DNA from: Stenotrophobium rhamnosiphilum
GTDB taxonomy: Bacteria > Pseudomonadota > Gammaproteobacteria > Nevskiales > Nevskiaceae
Reading direction: 5' to 3'
DNA: 64,000 nt
Assembly (NCBI RefSeq): GCF_003052265.1
Contig: NZ_QANS01000002.1
Coordinates: 434,001-498,000 of the forward strand
Part shown: piece by piece, positions 26,071 to 34,969 of the stretch
How the letters are laid out: each line of letters starts with the position of its first letter
How positions within the stretch are numbered: the first letter of the stretch is position 1
The notes under the pieces: model-generated
The model's input: the letters and a program-made list of their open reading frames with translations, nothing else
Told to the model about the DNA's origin: nothing
Databases searched by the model: none
Translations under genes and position numbers: made by a program

Positions 26071-26856
26071 TCAGTATCCGGAAAGTTTTTTAACGACGAT
26101 GCGGTTCAGGAACGACGGCGTGATCTTGGTCAGCAGATGCATCAGGAAAGTCTGCAAACCTGGGTAGTAGTGCACCGGCGTCATCCATGCGGGGCGCGTC
26201 GCGCCCTTCCACACCACCGCTGCAATATCTTCGGCGGTGAGACGCACGCCCATTTTCTTGGCGGACTCTGGCTGGCTCTCAAACTGACGCACCATCGGCG
26301 TGTTCACGAACAGCGGCATGATGTCCATCACGCGGATACCGTGGCGATCCCACTCAACATTGAGTGACTCGGTCAGACCACGGATTGCGAATTTAGTTGA
26401 AGAATAGACAGTGAGTTTCGGCGCGCCATAAATGGCGGAAGCCGAGCACATGCTGATGACTCGGGCATCGGGCGTGCGGATCAAATAAGGCAGCGCCAAA
26501 TAGAAGCCGTTGATCACGCCATTGAGATTCACTTCAACCGTGCGGTGATGGCGGGCTAAGGGAATATTTTCGAAATCATCAACCGAAGCGATGCCGGCGT
26601 TGTTGAAAAGCACATTGAGTTGGAAACCGGAGGCATTCCAAAACGCCTCGAGTGCAGACTTATAAGTCTCAACATCGGTGGTATCGAGTTTGCCGATGAT
26701 GCAGTTGTCAGCGCCAAAGCGCTCCTGCAGAACCCGCAGACCCGCCTCATCGACGTCGTACAGTCCCAGAAACCAGCCTCTGGCGGCAAATAGTTCAGCA
26801 GTGGCACGGCCAATACCGGCAGCCGCGCCGGTAATAAAAATAGTCGGTCGGGTCAT
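26071..26856 (-). CDS. Short-chain dehydrogenase/reductase
   Basis: 261 residues with a Rossmann start (TGAAAGIGRATAE), the NNAG motif and the YSSTKFA catalytic pair. The C-terminal stretch (FLMHLLTKITPSFLNRIVVKKLSG) is like that of the SDR family acting on membrane-bound or acyl substrates. NAD(P)-dependent; substrate unknown. Operon partner of the downstream hydrolase. Confidence 0.9.
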   Translation of the reverse strand: MTRPTIFITGAAAGIGRATAELFAARGWFLGLYDVDEAGLRVLQERFGADNCIIGKLDTTDVETYKSALEAFWNASGFQLNVLFNNAGIASVDDFENIPLARHHRTVEVNLNGVINGFYLALPYLIRTPDARVISMCSASAIYGAPKLTVYSSTKFAIRGLTESLNVEWDRHGIRVMDIMPLFVNTPMVRQFESQPESAKKMGVRLTAEDIAAVVWKGATRPAWMTPVHYYPGLQTFLMHLLTKITPSFLNRIVVKKLSGY

Positions 26857-26937
26857 GATTCTTTATAGATTGAATTGCTTGGCCTTAATCTATCATGTGA
26901 TAGCGTTCCACATCTGTACAAAAACTAGGAAATCGAC

Positions 26938-27306
26938 ATGTCTGCTCACTCCCCCGGTTTCATGGCGCTGATCAACGACGCCAAGACCCGCATCAAAGAA
27001 ATCCAAGCCGACGAAATACCGCAGCTGCTGACCCAGAACTCAGCGGTCAAACTAATCGACACCCGCGAAGAAAGTGAATATGCCGCCGGGCATGTGAGCG
27101 GCGCGGAATGGCTGGGTAAAGGCATCATTGAGCGCGACATCGAAGCCAAGCACCCCGACAGAAATGAGCCTCTTTATCTGTATTGCGGCGGCGGTTTCCG
27201 TTCGGCCATTGCTGCGGACAATCTGCAAAAGATGGGCTACACCAACGTCTGGTCGATTGATGGCGGCTGGCGCGTGCTCAAAGACCTGTTGCCTACAGCC
27301 AAGTAA
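26938..27306 (+). CDS. Rhodanese-like domain protein
   Basis: 122 residues forming one rhodanese domain, with the active-site cysteine in LYLYCGGGFRS and the motif LIDTREESEYAAGHVSGAEW. A single-domain sulfur-relay type protein in the cytoplasm; the partner is not known. The ATG at 26938 follows aggaaatcgac. Confidence 0.9.
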   Translation: MSAHSPGFMALINDAKTRIKEIQADEIPQLLTQNSAVKLIDTREESEYAAGHVSGAEWLGKGIIERDIEAKHPDRNEPLYLYCGGGFRSAIAADNLQKMGYTNVWSIDGGWRVLKDLLPTAK

Positions 27307-27332
27307 TTAGAATTTTTCTCCGGAGAATCGCC

Positions 27333-28130
27333 GTGTCCAGAAAATTGCTGGTTCCCATGCTCGCCTCACTGCTGAGCCTCATCGCCATGCCTACTCTTGC
27401 CGCCCCAGTCAGCAAAGCTGTCAGCTATGAAATTGGCGATCAGAAATTTGAAGGTCGTTTGATTTATGACAACGCCTCCAAAAAACTGCGCCCCGGACTG
27501 TTGATGTCACCGAATTGGATGGGGCCCACTGAAGCCGCGTTCAAACAAGCGCAAGCGATCGCAGGTAAGGACTACGTGATCTTTGTCGCCGATATGTATG
27601 GCGCTGGCGCGCGACCCAAGAACAGCGACGAAGCAGGCGCCGCATCGAAACTCCTTTATGGCGATGCTGTGACGATGCGCGCACGGATTGAGAAAGCGCT
27701 GGAAGTTCTGAAGGCACAAGCTGGCAAAGCCCCGATTGATCTCAAGCGCATCGGCGCGATTGGCTTTTGCTTTGGCGGCACCAACGTTCTGGAACTCGCA
27801 CGCAGCGGCAATGACATCGCAGGCGTGGTCAGCTTCCACGGCGGCTTGAGCCCAGCTGCAGGCGCAGCATCCAAAACCATCACCGCCAGGGTTCTCGCGC
27901 TACATGGCGCCGATGACCCTTTTGTCCCCGCCGAGCAAGTCGCCGCCTTTGAACAAGAAATGCGTGATGCGAAAGTGGATTGGGAACTCGTGAAGTTTGG
28001 CGGCGCAGTGCATTCCTTCAGCGATCCGGATGCGCATGTGGTTGGCAAGGCGGATTACAACCCGGTTGTTGCACAGCGTGCGTTCCGTTTGATGAATGAT
28101 TTCTTCAAAGAACTATTTGCCAAGAAGTAA
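27333..28130 (+). CDS. Dienelactone hydrolase family protein, secreted
   Basis: 265 residues from a GTG at 27333 with ggaga eight bases upstream. The first 23 residues are a signal peptide (LIAMPTLAAP). The nucleophile is a cysteine in GFCFGG; the Asp (HGADDPFVP) and His (AVHSFSDP) of the triad follow. The family hydrolyses dienelactones and related esters; a periplasmic location suggests another substrate. A strong terminator follows. Confidence 0.9.
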   Translation: MSRKLLVPMLASLLSLIAMPTLAAPVSKAVSYEIGDQKFEGRLIYDNASKKLRPGLLMSPNWMGPTEAAFKQAQAIAGKDYVIFVADMYGAGARPKNSDEAGAASKLLYGDAVTMRARIEKALEVLKAQAGKAPIDLKRIGAIGFCFGGTNVLELARSGNDIAGVVSFHGGLSPAAGAASKTITARVLALHGADDPFVPAEQVAAFEQEMRDAKVDWELVKFGGAVHSFSDPDAHVVGKADYNPVVAQRAFRLMNDFFKELFAKK

Positions 28131-28146
28131 AAAAAATGGCTTCAAC

Positions 28147-28182
28147 AAAAAAGCCCCGGCAGATTTGCCGGGGCTTTTTTAT
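28147..28182. terminator. Bidirectional Rho-independent terminator
   Basis: GC stem agccccggc / gccggggct with loop agattt, flanked by A-run and T-run, between two converging genes (stops at 28130 and 28201). It can serve both strands. Confidence 0.93.
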
Positions 28183-28200
28183 TTCAGCGACGAAGAATAC

Positions 28201-28713
28201 TTAACCGCCTAGCAGCGTACCTTCAAGCAAGGGGCCAACAAGCGGCAAGCCACTGATAAATCCCGGAGTGAGCGGCAAGCCCGGCAAGTTACCGCCGACG
28301 CCCGCAGGCGCACCAAAAATGCCGCCGACCAAGGGGCCAACAACAGGTACGGGACTCACAACACCACTGACCACGCTAATTACATTCGCAACCGTTGGCC
28401 CCACTACTGGTAGCGTGCCCAACAATCCAGTCAGCGGACTAATCGACGGCAAACTCGGCAAACCTGGGAGACCACCGCCGACATTCACCGGCGCACCCAA
28501 AACGCCACCAAGCAGGGGGCCAGCAACTGGCACCACGCTGACAGCGCCACCAACCAAGCCAACCACATTCACAACGGTTGGACCCAACACAGGCAAGCTG
28601 CCCAACAAGGCAACAACTGGGCTGATTGCCACAGGCGCATTTGTTGCGGCATGAGCGGCTGGTGCCGCAGCGATAAACAACAGAGCGGCCGCAGCAAACG
28701 ACTTACGATTCAT
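28201..28713 (-). CDS. Repetitive Gly/Val/Leu/Pro-rich secreted protein, 170 aa
   Basis: No known family recognised. A signal peptide (1-22, FIAAAPAAHA) is followed by two related units: LGSLPVLGPTVVNVVGLVGG... and LGTLPVVGPTVANVISVVSG..., each with a PVAGPLLGG or PVVGPLVGG block, a GAP.NVGGGLPGLP-type linker and more glycine. The composition is nearly all G, V, L, P, S, T and A, with almost no charged residues. It could be a hydrophobic coat or matrix-like protein. Adenine/guanine-poor codon choice follows the composition. Confidence 0.7.
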   Translation of the reverse strand: MNRKSFAAAALLFIAAAPAAHAATNAPVAISPVVALLGSLPVLGPTVVNVVGLVGGAVSVVPVAGPLLGGVLGAPVNVGGGLPGLPSLPSISPLTGLLGTLPVVGPTVANVISVVSGVVSPVPVVGPLVGGIFGAPAGVGGNLPGLPLTPGFISGLPLVGPLLEGTLLGG

Positions 28714-28921
28714 GATCAGCTTTCCTTTTCTGATGAGATAAAAATTGAGCCGAGCAATTTGTGCTCGGCTTAGTCGAGCGTATTCGCTGGGCTCATCATC
28801 TGTAAGCAGTGCGCATGGATGGGAGTTGTAGGCTTCTGGCTACTTGTGAACTTTGATGGCTACTGCCTGTTGTGCTTTGATGTGGCGTCTTTCGCGCTGA
28901 GGCGGGAGTTACTTTTCTTTT
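28714..28921. other. Non-coding stretch left of the long inverted repeat
   Basis: Holds the upstream region of the repetitive secreted-protein gene and, from about 28857, a diverged extra copy of a unit found at the start of the inverted repeat (ctactgcctgttgt, then tttcgcgctgaggcg). A frame of 64 codons across it contains the repeat and shows no protein-like pattern. Confidence 0.5.
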
Positions 28922-29741
28922 GCTGTCATTCCCGCGTAGGCGGGAATCCAGTTTTGCTTTGTGTCTTTTTAGCTACTGCCTGTTGTTCTTGGAGATGGTG
29001 TGTTTCGCGCTGAGGCGCGAGTTACTTTTCTTTGCGTGCCCAAAGAAAAGCTAACCAAAAGAAAGGGCACCCTGCGTCTACGCCCGCACGATAAAGCTGC
29101 GCGGGTACCCTGCGCTTCTCGTCTTGACCGGGGTGCGTGCCAGGCCATCCATGGCCTGGCACGCACGCTCGGCTCCTGCCTCGCCCGCGTCGTTGCGCGG
29201 CAATAACCGGACAAGACTGTGATGCTCGGCGCTGCCGAAGGGACCCGACATCAAAAGCAAAGCGACTCTTGCTGTGAATACGGAGAGAGTCTCCTCAATG
29301 GCCGCTTCTATATCTTGAGAGCAGTAAAAGTGTTGGCGGCACTTTTGTCCGCATAAAGAGCTGTATCACGGCTCATTCGCTCGCTAGCTAATGCGATGTA
29401 CAAGTGGCTTTGCTTTACCGGGTTCCCTTCGACAACGCCGAGCATCACAGCACTGATCGGTTATTGCCGACGCTTGCGTCGGGCGAGGCAGGAGCCGAGC
29501 GTGCGTGCCAGGCCACGGATGGCCTGTCACGCACCCCGATCAATGCGAGAAGCGCAGGGAACCGGAACGCTTTTGTTCCGGCGTAGTCGCAGGGTGCCCT
29601 TTCTTTTGGTTACTTTTCTTTGGGCACGCAAAGAAAAGTCACTCGCGCCACAGCGCGAAACACGACACTTCAAAGAAGAACAGGCAGTAGCTAAAAAGAC
29701 AAAAGCAAAACTGGATACCCGCCTACGCGGGCACGACGAAA
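28922..29741. repeat. Long imperfect inverted repeat, arms about 340 bp
   Basis: The left arm (about 28922-29267) and right arm (about 29400-29741) are reverse complements with scattered mismatches: for example gtgatgctcggcg left against cgccgagcatcac right, and tttcttttggttacttttct against agaaaagctaaccaaaagaaa. About 130 bp in the centre are unpaired. The outer ends carry a cattcccgcgtaggcggg-type repeat, also seen at 46383-46489. A partial extra copy of the outer unit (about 28857-28921) precedes it. Short open frames inside lack support as genes. It looks like two copies of one repeat inserted head to head. Confidence 0.8.
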
Positions 29742-29748
29742 AAACACG

Positions 29749-30246
29749 TTAGTCGTAGCGAATCGCCACTAACTCCAATTCACTCTCGCCACCGGGCAAT
29801 GCCACCTGCACCACATCCCCTTTCGTCTTCCCAAGCAAAGCCCTCGCCACCGGCGAATCCACACTGATCCAACCCTTGGACGTATCGACTTCATCAGATC
29901 CAACGATCCGATAAGTTTTGCGATCATCGTTATCGTCCGCCACCTCAACCCAAGCGGCGAAGAACACTCGCTTGAGATCCCCAGGCGCACGATCAACAAC
30001 TTTCACTTCCTCTAGTCGCAGCGTCAGATACTTGAGCCGCGCATCAATCTCACGCAGTTCTTTTTTGCGATAAATGTATTCCGCATTCTCGGATCGATCT
30101 CCCTCTGCTGCGGCAGCAGAAAGCGCACGAACAACTTCAGGCCTGCGCACGCGCCAAAGTTCATCGAATTCGCCTTTTAGCCGAGCTTGTCCCTCCGCAG
30201 TGATATACGGCGAGCTTTTGGCTTGTGGTGGGCGATAGCGAGACAT
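29749..30246 (-). CDS. greB: Transcription elongation factor GreB
   Basis: 165 residues with the coiled-coil antenna ([30 protein letters not shown]) carrying the acidic tip residues D and E of GreA/GreB, then the C-terminal domain ([27 protein letters not shown]). It rescues arrested RNA polymerase. The length and the basic N-terminus fit GreB better than GreA. It follows the terminator of the upstream SDR gene and ends near the long inverted repeat. Confidence 0.93.
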   Translation of the reverse strand: MSRYRPPQAKSSPYITAEGQARLKGEFDELWRVRRPEVVRALSAAAAEGDRSENAEYIYRKKELREIDARLKYLTLRLEEVKVVDRAPGDLKRVFFAAWVEVADDNDDRKTYRIVGSDEVDTSKGWISVDSPVARALLGKTKGDVVQVALPGGESELELVAIRYD

Positions 30247-30252
30247 AGAAAT

Positions 30253-30294
30253 AAAAAGGCGAGGACGCTAGGAGTTTAGCGCCCTCGCCTTTGG
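30253..30294 (-). terminator. Rho-independent terminator after the SDR gene
   Basis: Read on the minus strand: a long stem aaaggcgagg / cctcgccttt with a further acgcta / tagcgc pairing, then a T-run (ttttta) at the end. It lies between the SDR stop (30304) and greB start (30246). Confidence 0.85.
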
Positions 30295-30303
30295 TCTGCG
30301 TAC

Positions 30304-31143
30304 TTAGATCTGCGGGGTGTCGTCTGGCACGAAGAAGTCCGGCATGAACTTGGTGGTGCCTGGCACTGCGGCGTAGTGCGAGAAGTCGCGCATGCCTTCT
30401 GCGTGCAGCACGAGATCGTCGATGGCGAAGTTGCCGGTGTATTCGCGGCTCGGCTTGGTCAGGATCACATGCGCTGCGTCGGCCATGATCTCTGGTTTGC
30501 GTGACTGCTTCATCAACGCTTCGCCGCCAATCATTTGAATCGCAGCGGTCGCAATGCCAGTGCGTGGCCACAGCGAGTTGGCGGCGATGCCGTCTTTGCG
30601 GAATTCTTGTGCCCAAGCCAGCGTGCACAGGCTCATGCCGTATTTGGCCATGCTGTACGCAACATGCGGTGCGAACCACTTGGTCGACATATCCAGCGGC
30701 GGGCTCAGCGTGAGGATGTGTGGATTCGCTGCTTTCTTCAGATGCGGAATGCAGGCGCGGCCAACCATATACGTGCCGCGTGCGTTGATGCCGTTCATGA
30801 GGTCGTACTTCTTCATGTCGGTTTGCATCGTGCCGGTGAGGCTGATGGCGCTAGCGTTGTTGACCAGAATGTCGATGCCGCCAAAAGTGTCGACCGTTTT
30901 CTGCACGGCTTCATTCACCTGCTGCTCATCGCGGATGTCGCAAAGAATCGGCAGCGCTTTACCGCCTGCCTTTTCGATTTCTTCAGCCGAGCTGTAAATC
31001 GTGCCCGGCAACTTGGCGTGCGGTTCTGCAGTTTTGGCAGCGATGACGACATTGGCGCCATCTTGTGCAGCGCGAATCGCAATGGCCAGACCGATGCCAC
31101 GCGAACCGCCGGTGATAAATAGGGTTTTGCCTTTCAAGCTCAT
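30304..31143 (-). CDS. Short-chain dehydrogenase (HSDL2-like)
   Basis: 279 residues from the ATG at 31143, with ggag upstream; an in-frame TTG at 31155 overlaps that site. TGGSRGIGLA, NNASA and YSMAKYG give the SDR cofactor and catalytic motifs. The long N-terminal match (KLPGTIYSSAEEIEKAGGKALPILCDIRDE) is typical of the HSDL2-like subgroup, which in eukaryotes is peroxisomal and lipid-related; the bacterial substrate is unknown. Confidence 0.88.
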   Translation of the reverse strand: MSLKGKTLFITGGSRGIGLAIAIRAAQDGANVVIAAKTAEPHAKLPGTIYSSAEEIEKAGGKALPILCDIRDEQQVNEAVQKTVDTFGGIDILVNNASAISLTGTMQTDMKKYDLMNGINARGTYMVGRACIPHLKKAANPHILTLSPPLDMSTKWFAPHVAYSMAKYGMSLCTLAWAQEFRKDGIAANSLWPRTGIATAAIQMIGGEALMKQSRKPEIMADAAHVILTKPSREYTGNFAIDDLVLHAEGMRDFSHYAAVPGTTKFMPDFFVPDDTPQI

Positions 31144-31277
31144 GAGCAGCTCCAATCAATAGAAATCTTGGCGCGGGGAATTACCGATTCAACCCGACGG
31201 GAGATGGATATTAAGGCCTTATACAGTGCTACGCATGGAAAACCCGGATTACTGCGTAAGGGTGATTTCCTGCAGCG

Positions 31278-34004
31278 CTATTGCAGCATCGAGGTCATAC
31301 GAGCAATGCGCTCGGCCTGAATGCGATTGAGATTGCGGAAGATGGTGGCGGCAATCCATGGATAGCGAACACGCAGGCGCTCCAGATCTTGCGAGTCGAA
31401 ACGCAGCAGACGTGCCGAGGTCGTGGTATCGACATTGGCCGTGCGGCGCTGGCCAAAATAGCCGGCCTCGCCCATCACCGCACCACGACCCATTGTGGAC
31501 AGCACTTTGTGTTCACCGTGGCTATCAACCCAAGCTTCGAGCGTGCCATCGACGACCACATAGATGTCGCGTGCGAGATCACCTTGCTGAATGACACGCT
31601 TACCGGTGGGAACGTTTTCCAACTTCGACATCAGCGCAAACACACGCGCCTGACGCAGCGATAAACCGGAGAACAATGGAATGGTGTGCTGCGGGCTCTG
31701 ACCCAGATCAAGGCGTAGCAAATCCCACAAGGTCACGATGCGCAGCTTACTGCCCAGCGCAGGCGTCAAGGTGATGTTCATGAACCAAGCCACAAACAAT
31801 GTGAACGCTGAGAGCAAACCAAACTGCACCTGCGTGATCAGTTCGCTGCCGGTGAATACGAGAAAGCCCAAGCACAGTGCCACAGTGCTGAGCGTGATCG
31901 GTCGCAACACACTGACCAATGCGCTACGCACTGCGGGCTCTTCCTTGCCGCCTGCACGAGCATCGGCGTTAAAGCGTGCGAGGTATTGAATGGTGTCGTC
32001 TACCGCGATACCAATGACGATACACGCGATCAAACAGGTGGTTGGACTCAAACTGATATTCAGCAGACCCAAGGTTCCAAAATAAATCGCAACCGGCACA
32101 ACCGTCGGCAGCAGCGCAATCAAACCTGCGCGCATCGAAGTGAACATCAGACTCAGCAACAACCAGATGCCGAAGGTTGCGATGGCAATCGACTCCAACT
32201 GCCCTGCTGCAATTTCTTGCACGGTGCGCGTTGCGAGCACAGGACTACCAGTCACTTGTGCGTTCAACGGTTGCGGCAATAACTTGATGCGTTTCTCTAT
32301 GCGTTGCACCAAATCGGCAACAGGCACGGAACCATCAACGTTGATACGAACACTGAGCAAAGCCGTGCGGAAGCGTGAATCGATCACATGTCGCATCTGA
32401 TCGTTGCTGGCAAAAACCAGTAGCTGCTTCACTGCCGCAGGATCATCCGGCACGCTGAAATACAGCGGACTATTATTGTTGAGGCTTTGGTGAATCAGTT
32501 TGAGGTGATCGATATAAGAAACAACGGCGCCCACTTCTGGCTGTTTACGCAGCCATTCTTGGAGATCGTCGACTTCGCGGATCAGGCTCGGGTCCGTCAG
32601 CGCATCATTCACATGCGTCTCGATCAGCACCGAGATCATGTTGGCGCCATTGAACGCGGTGTTGATCGCTTCAAAATCCGTACGCACCAGCGCCTTTTCA
32701 TTAAAGCTCTTGATGAACTCAGAGCCGGCGTGAATGCGTGACGCGAAAATCAGATCCAAAGGAATCATGATCAGCGCGATAGTGATAATCCAGAAACGCC
32801 ATTTCTGATCGAAGCGCGCCAGGCGATGGGCCCAATTAGCGAACATGGTCTCGCCCATGGATCGCGGCTTGTGCGTCGTGCCAATAATGGCCAAGGCAGC
32901 CGGCATGAAAGTCAGCGAGAGCAGCACGCCGAATGCCGAACCGATACTGGCCAGCACTGCAAAGTGTTTGATCGCTGGCAGTGCATTCAACAGCAGCGCC
33001 GAGAAGCTGATCACAGTGGTGCCTGCTGAGAGCAGCAAGCCCACAGATGCACGATTGATCAGCCAAGCCGTTCGCTGTGGCTTAGTCGTGAGTGACGTTT
33101 CTTGTTGCGCAGTGAAATACGCAGACAGCAGATAAATTGAATACGACAGCCCCAAGGTAATGACCAGCGGCGGCACAATCGCTGTCACCAAATTCATCGG
33201 GATGTGTAGAAATGCTGCGACAGCCATCGTCCACAACAGCGCAGTGCCTACAGTAGCTGCGGCCACCAACATCGCACGCAGACTACGAAAAGCGATGAGC
33301 AACAGAAGCAAGATCACACCAAAGACTGCGGGGATGGTGAATTTGATGGTCTTGATTAACGCCTGTGTCGTTGCGGCACGAGCAATCGGTGTGCCGGTGA
33401 TCCAGACTTTTGCATCACCAGAAACTTCGCGAACGATGTTACGAATCTGCGTTGGGTAATCGCGCTTAATAAAATCGCTTTCACCCACATCGCCCATCAC
33501 CAGTGCAAACGAAACGATCTTTCCATCCAGCGAAAGCAAAGTGCCGTTATAGAGCGGATTAGATGCAAACTGCCTGGGGAATTCTGCAATGAGTGCCGGG
33601 TCTCTCTTGGCTTGTTCAGCAAAGCTACTGACCTCAACATCTTCTCCCTGTGCGAGAAGATTCGGCGCACTCGCCAACGACACGACCGTGTTAACACCCT
33701 CTAGCGCGCGTAGGCGCTGGGTAATCTGATCAATGCGATCCAGACTCTGCGCCGTGAAAACAGTCTCGAATTTAACCGCAACGATCACCGCATCGGCATC
33801 GCCAAAATTTTTGCGGACGCGATCTGAAACGGCACGATCTGCATCGCCTGCTGGCAACAGATGCTCGACGGCCGGATCAATCACCAAGCGCGGCGTCATC
33901 GTTACCGGGTTCACGCACAACAGGAGCGCAAAAACCGACAGCAGGGTCGTAAACAACACGACCCTATAAGGATGCTTAGCCAGCCACTCCACTGTTGCTT
34001 GCAT
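31278..34004 (-). CDS. MMPL/RND-family exporter with C-terminal cyclic-nucleotide-binding domain
   Basis: 908 residues. Two MMPL/RND halves are seen, each with a membrane block (about 230-380 and 590-740), an initial membrane helix and a large periplasmic loop. After the last membrane helix, residues about 780-900 form a cNMP-binding domain (GKRVIQQGDLARDIYVVVDGTLEAW ... GRGAVMGEAGYFGQRRTANVDTTTSARLLRF) with the GEAGYF phosphate-binding cassette. MMPL proteins move hydrophobic compounds such as hopanoids or lipids. It follows a LolA-like gene by 11 bases, and a class III cyclase gene is upstream on the same strand. Confidence 0.9.
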   Translation of the reverse strand: MQATVEWLAKHPYRVVLFTTLLSVFALLLCVNPVTMTPRLVIDPAVEHLLPAGDADRAVSDRVRKNFGDADAVIVAVKFETVFTAQSLDRIDQITQRLRALEGVNTVVSLASAPNLLAQGEDVEVSSFAEQAKRDPALIAEFPRQFASNPLYNGTLLSLDGKIVSFALVMGDVGESDFIKRDYPTQIRNIVREVSGDAKVWITGTPIARAATTQALIKTIKFTIPAVFGVILLLLLIAFRSLRAMLVAAATVGTALLWTMAVAAFLHIPMNLVTAIVPPLVITLGLSYSIYLLSAYFTAQQETSLTTKPQRTAWLINRASVGLLLSAGTTVISFSALLLNALPAIKHFAVLASIGSAFGVLLSLTFMPAALAIIGTTHKPRSMGETMFANWAHRLARFDQKWRFWIITIALIMIPLDLIFASRIHAGSEFIKSFNEKALVRTDFEAINTAFNGANMISVLIETHVNDALTDPSLIREVDDLQEWLRKQPEVGAVVSYIDHLKLIHQSLNNNSPLYFSVPDDPAAVKQLLVFASNDQMRHVIDSRFRTALLSVRINVDGSVPVADLVQRIEKRIKLLPQPLNAQVTGSPVLATRTVQEIAAGQLESIAIATFGIWLLLSLMFTSMRAGLIALLPTVVPVAIYFGTLGLLNISLSPTTCLIACIVIGIAVDDTIQYLARFNADARAGGKEEPAVRSALVSVLRPITLSTVALCLGFLVFTGSELITQVQFGLLSAFTLFVAWFMNITLTPALGSKLRIVTLWDLLRLDLGQSPQHTIPLFSGLSLRQARVFALMSKLENVPTGKRVIQQGDLARDIYVVVDGTLEAWVDSHGEHKVLSTMGRGAVMGEAGYFGQRRTANVDTTTSARLLRFDSQDLERLRVRYPWIAATIFRNLNRIQAERIARMTSMLQ

Positions 34005-34015
34005 GAATTAGCGCT

Positions 34016-34834
34016 TTAGTCCGCGGTATAGAAACTGCTGACGTTGAAGTAACGCTCAGAGAGCTTGTCGACGCTGGTCAAGCCAGTGATTTTGAGCGTG
34101 GTGTGAGACTTGGAGTGCAGGTCTTCCATCAACGCTTCCGACACATACCAGTTGCCGCCCGCCTGTTTAAGCGATTTCACTGGCGATGAGAGGCGCTTAC
34201 GAATCTTGGCGCCTTCATAAAACTCAACCTTGAGTGCCACGCAGGTTTTTTGATCGACCCAAGCGCGGATCAAACTGTAATTTGATTTGGTGCCAGTGCC
34301 AGTGCCAGTGCCCGTTCCAGTGCCCGTGCCCGGTGTTCCGGTGCCTGGCGTCATCGCCAGAACATGCATCTGCTGACCTTCTAAAGCTTGCGGCTTTTCC
34401 AACTTCACCGGGCCGCCAGAGAATGCGTTCTGCACTTGCTTGATGTCGTTGTAAGAGAGATCAGTGCCAAACAAAGGACTGTCTGCAGTGCCGCCCAAAA
34501 TTCGGCGCACGCGATTGAGCGCAGGCAGGAAGATGAACATGTCATCTCGCTCGACGCCTTCACGCACCAAATACGCTGCATTGTTGAGATCAGGTGGCGC
34601 TTTGATTTTGACCATGGCGCGAACCAAATCGTTTTCGCGCTTGGCGTACAGACGACCACGCAACATGCGCTCGCCGCCTGCTGGATCAAACGCGTTCAAT
34701 TCAAATTCTTGAATACGCATGATCTTGGGAATATTGCCGCGCATGCATTCGAGGATCTTGTCCGTCGCCGCATCGTTGGCCTGTGCCGTGCCCGCTACAA
34801 GCAGTAGCGCGAGAAGCATTTGGATTCGCTTCAT
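34016..34834 (-). CDS. LolA-like outer-membrane lipoprotein-sorting protein with a Gly-Thr repeat
   Basis: 272 residues from the ATG at 34834, with gggg at good spacing (an ATG at 34840 lies too close to it). A signal peptide (about 1-18, ending TAQA) precedes a LolA/LolB-like fold (EFELNAFDPAGGERMLRGRLYAKRENDLVRAMVKI...) seen in proteins that accompany MMPL exporters. In the middle of the fold is an added PGTGTPGTGTGTGTGTGT run encoded by a hexanucleotide repeat. It probably receives lipid from the exporter. Confidence 0.87.
   Translation of the reverse strand: MKRIQMLLALLLVAGTAQANDAATDKILECMRGNIPKIMRIQEFELNAFDPAGGERMLRGRLYAKRENDLVRAMVKIKAPPDLNNAAYLVREGVERDDMFIFLPALNRVRRILGGTADSPLFGTDLSYNDIKQVQNAFSGGPVKLEKPQALEGQQMHVLAMTPGTGTPGTGTGTGTGTGTGTKSNYSLIRAWVDQKTCVALKVEFYEGAKIRKRLSSPVKSLKQAGGNWYVSEALMEDLHSKSHTTLKITGLTSVDKLSERYFNVSSFYTAD
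34285..34348. repeat. Hexanucleotide tandem repeat inside the LolA-like gene
   Basis: On the plus strand, units of cagtgc (cagtgccagtgccagtgcc and variants with cgtgcc and ttccag) encode the Gly-Thr run on the minus strand. Units of six bases keep the frame when the number changes, so length may vary between strains. Confidence 0.85.
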
Positions 34835-34969
34835 TGCCATCCCCTTTTCACTATTCTTGTTGTCCGCTATGGCCATCTTACCTGCCAAGGTTTGTTCTTA
34901 TTTATATAATAATGATTTAATCGGTTGATCTATAGAAACACTCGGGCGATCCGACATATCGACCTGCCA

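Noticed and set aside
29396-29752. A 118-codon frame in the right arm of the long inverted repeat
   Set aside because: It follows the repeat rather than any protein family, and a matching frame is found in reverse in the left arm.
34285-34348. Short tandem repeats as a CRISPR array
   Set aside because: Units are six bases without spacers and lie inside a coding frame.
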